A model generated the notes under the pieces. It was not told the DNA's origin and did no database searches. It saw only the letters and a program-made list of their open reading frames with translations. A stretch of 64,000 nucleotides of DNA, from contig NZ_MEFG01000027.1 of the NCBI RefSeq assembly GCF_001724715.1, positions 147,886 to 211,885 on the forward strand, read 5' to 3'. Origin of the DNA: Sphingomonas sp. SCN 67-18. Its GTDB lineage: Bacteria; Pseudomonadota; Alphaproteobacteria; Sphingomonadales; Sphingomonadaceae. Below, in pieces: positions 62,846 to 64,000 of this stretch. The position numbers were made by a program, and so were the translations under genes. Position 1 is the first letter of the stretch; each line of letters begins with the position of its first letter.

Positions 62846-63418
62846 ATGTTGATAGAAACCGAAAAAACCCCGAACCCCGCCACGCTGAAGTTCCTGCCGG
62901 GACAGGCGGTGATGACCGGCGGCACCCGCGATTTCGCGACGCCGGAGGAGGCGGAGGCGTCTCCGCTGGCCGAGGCGCTGTTCTCGCTGGGCGATGTGGA
63001 CGGGGTGTTCTTCGGTTCCGATTTCGTGTCGGTGACGGCGGCGCCGGGCGTCGGCTGGGCCGACCTGAAGCCGCAGGTGCTGGGCGTGCTGCTCGACCAT
63101 TTCTCCGCCGGCATGCCGCTGTTCCGGCCGGGCAGCGCGGACGCGATCATGGTCGCGCCCGACGAGGTGCCGGGCGACGACCCCGCCGATGCCGACATCG
63201 TCGCGCAGATCCGCGAGCTGATCGACACCCGCGTGCGCCCCGCCGTCGCCAATGACGGCGGCGACATCATCTATCGCGGCTTCGACAAGGGCACCGTCTA
63301 TCTGAAGATGCAGGGCGCCTGTTCCGGCTGCCCGTCGTCGACGGCGACGCTGAAACAGGGCATCGAATCGCTGCTGAAGCATTATGTGCCGGAAGTCAGC
63401 GAAGTCCGCGCCGTCTGA
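62846..63418 (+). CDS. NfuA-like NifU-family Fe-S cluster carrier
   Basis: A 190-residue carrier. The N-terminal Nfu domain (about 1-90, MLIETEKTPNPATLKFLPGQ ... FFGSDFVSVTAAPGVGWADL) is followed by the NifU C-terminal domain (about 105-190) with the CxxC of the cluster ligand in MQGACSGCPSSTATLKQG. It is expected to hold a [4Fe-4S] cluster for delivery to target enzymes such as the Fe-S subunits in this window. ATG 62846 gives MLIETEKTPNPATLKF, the typical start; ATG 62837 is the alternative. Confidence 0.88.
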   Translation: MLIETEKTPNPATLKFLPGQAVMTGGTRDFATPEEAEASPLAEALFSLGDVDGVFFGSDFVSVTAAPGVGWADLKPQVLGVLLDHFSAGMPLFRPGSADAIMVAPDEVPGDDPADADIVAQIRELIDTRVRPAVANDGGDIIYRGFDKGTVYLKMQGACSGCPSSTATLKQGIESLLKHYVPEVSEVRAV

Positions 63419-63441
63419 ACCGCGAAACGGGAATCCCCACC

Positions 63442-64000
63442 ATGGCCGCAAACGCGCTCGATTCGCAGGGGCTTGACCTGATCTTTCGCAAGGCGCGCAC
63501 CTATAACGGCTATGACGGCCGGCCGGTGCGCGAGGATGAGCTGCGCGCCATCTGGGATCTGATGAAGATGGGGCCGACATCGGCCAACATGCTGCCCGCC
63601 CGCATCGTCTGGTGCGTGAGCGACGAGGCGAAGCGCAAGCTGGCGGCGCTGGCGTCCGGCAGCAACGGCGCGAAGATCCTCGCCGCGCCGGTGACCGCGA
63701 TCATCGGCATGGACATCGATTTCCACCAATATATGCCGCAATTCTTCCCCCACGCGCCGGACGCCAGGAACTGGTTCGGCGACCGGGCGGCGCGCGAGAC
63801 GCACGCTTTGCGCAACAGTTCGCTGCAGGGCGCCTATTTCATCATCGCCGCGCGGGCGCTGGGGCTGGACACCGGGCCGATGTCCGGGTTCGACAATGCC
63901 GGCGTCGACGCGGCTTTCTTTGCCGGCACGACGATCAGATCGAACTTCATCTCGACGCTTGGCCATGGCGACCCGTCGACCATATTCGACCGCAGCCCGC
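63442..64000 (+). CDS. RutE/HadB-type nitroreductase-family protein (partial, right edge)
   Basis: The start is ATG 63442. 186 codons are visible, and the gene runs off the window. The sequence LIFRKARTYNGYDGRPVRED with MGPTSANMLPARIVWCVSDE and NSSLQGAYFIIAARALGLDT matches the RutE/HadB group of FMN-dependent nitroreductases, which act as malonic semialdehyde reductases in the pyrimidine degradation route. GRPVREDELRAIWDLMKMGP is the conserved helix. Whether the Rut operon is nearby cannot be seen. A nonspecific nitroreductase is possible. Confidence 0.82.
   Translation, partial: MAANALDSQGLDLIFRKARTYNGYDGRPVREDELRAIWDLMKMGPTSANMLPARIVWCVSDEAKRKLAALASGSNGAKILAAPVTAIIGMDIDFHQYMPQFFPHAPDARNWFGDRAARETHALRNSSLQGAYFIIAARALGLDTGPMSGFDNAGVDAAFFAGTTIRSNFISTLGHGDPSTIFDRSP

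Overview
The window is high-GC, densely packed chromosomal DNA from an alphaproteobacterium, almost certainly a member of Sphingomonadales (Sphingomonas, Sphingobium or a relative). Clues are two surface proteins ending in the PEPxxWA-type sorting tail, a PhoK-like alkaline phosphatase, a split cobalamin-dependent methionine synthase downstream of an ArsR-methyltransferase fusion regulator, a small GH108 endolysin next to a 3-TM holin of the gene-transfer-agent type, and the general gene order. Nearly all of it is core chromosome. The only stretch that looks foreign lies just downstream of a tRNA-Pro gene (about 50.5-51.6 kb).

Layout. 0-5.2 kb: the tail of a TbpB-like surface lipoprotein and its Slam exporter, a DsbD-type thiol reductase, and a secreted alkaline phosphatase. 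5.2-10.9 kb: a methionine-cycle operon on the minus strand (SahR-like regulator, metF, metH in two pieces) with a perfect 20-bp palindromic operator in front. 11-13.7 kb: two small lipoproteins, then groES-groEL under a CIRCE element. 13.9-17.1 kb: sppA, an N-acetyltransferase, GC-rich intergenic repeats and a TRIC-like channel. 17.1-24.7 kb: the TCA operon mdh-sucD-sucA-sucB-lpdA, without sucC. 24.9-34.2 kb: zapE, a thioesterase and succinate dehydrogenase. Here sdhC-sdhD-sdhA and sdhB are separated by four genes for nucleotide-activated alcohol phosphate chemistry, the most intriguing block of the window.

34.3-40.2 kb: a soluble globin-coupled chemoreceptor, a GreA-like factor, an SDR enzyme, prmA, and two PEP-CTERM proteins flanking a DUF2459 protein. 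40.3-50.3 kb: ligA-recN, bamD, a mannose-6-phosphate isomerase and glycosyltransferase, and yajC-secD-secF with an Mth938-like gene. 50.4-52.8 kb: tRNA-Pro(GGG), an AT-richer orphan gene, and a lysis cassette (endolysin plus holin) resembling that of gene transfer agents. 52.8-64 kb: an ABC-F ATPase, a Yip1-like membrane protein, a DUF486 membrane protein, hslVU, an M16 protease, a DEAD-box helicase, an NfuA-like Fe-S protein and the start of a RutE/HadB-type nitroreductase.

Themes: central carbon metabolism (2-oxoglutarate dehydrogenase, succinate dehydrogenase, malate dehydrogenase), protein quality control (GroESL, HslVU, SppA, M16), envelope biogenesis (Slam, BamD, SecDF-YajC, DsbD) and methionine recycling. 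No stretch longer than 300 bases lacks a gene. No rRNA, CRISPR array, insertion sequence or integrase gene was seen.
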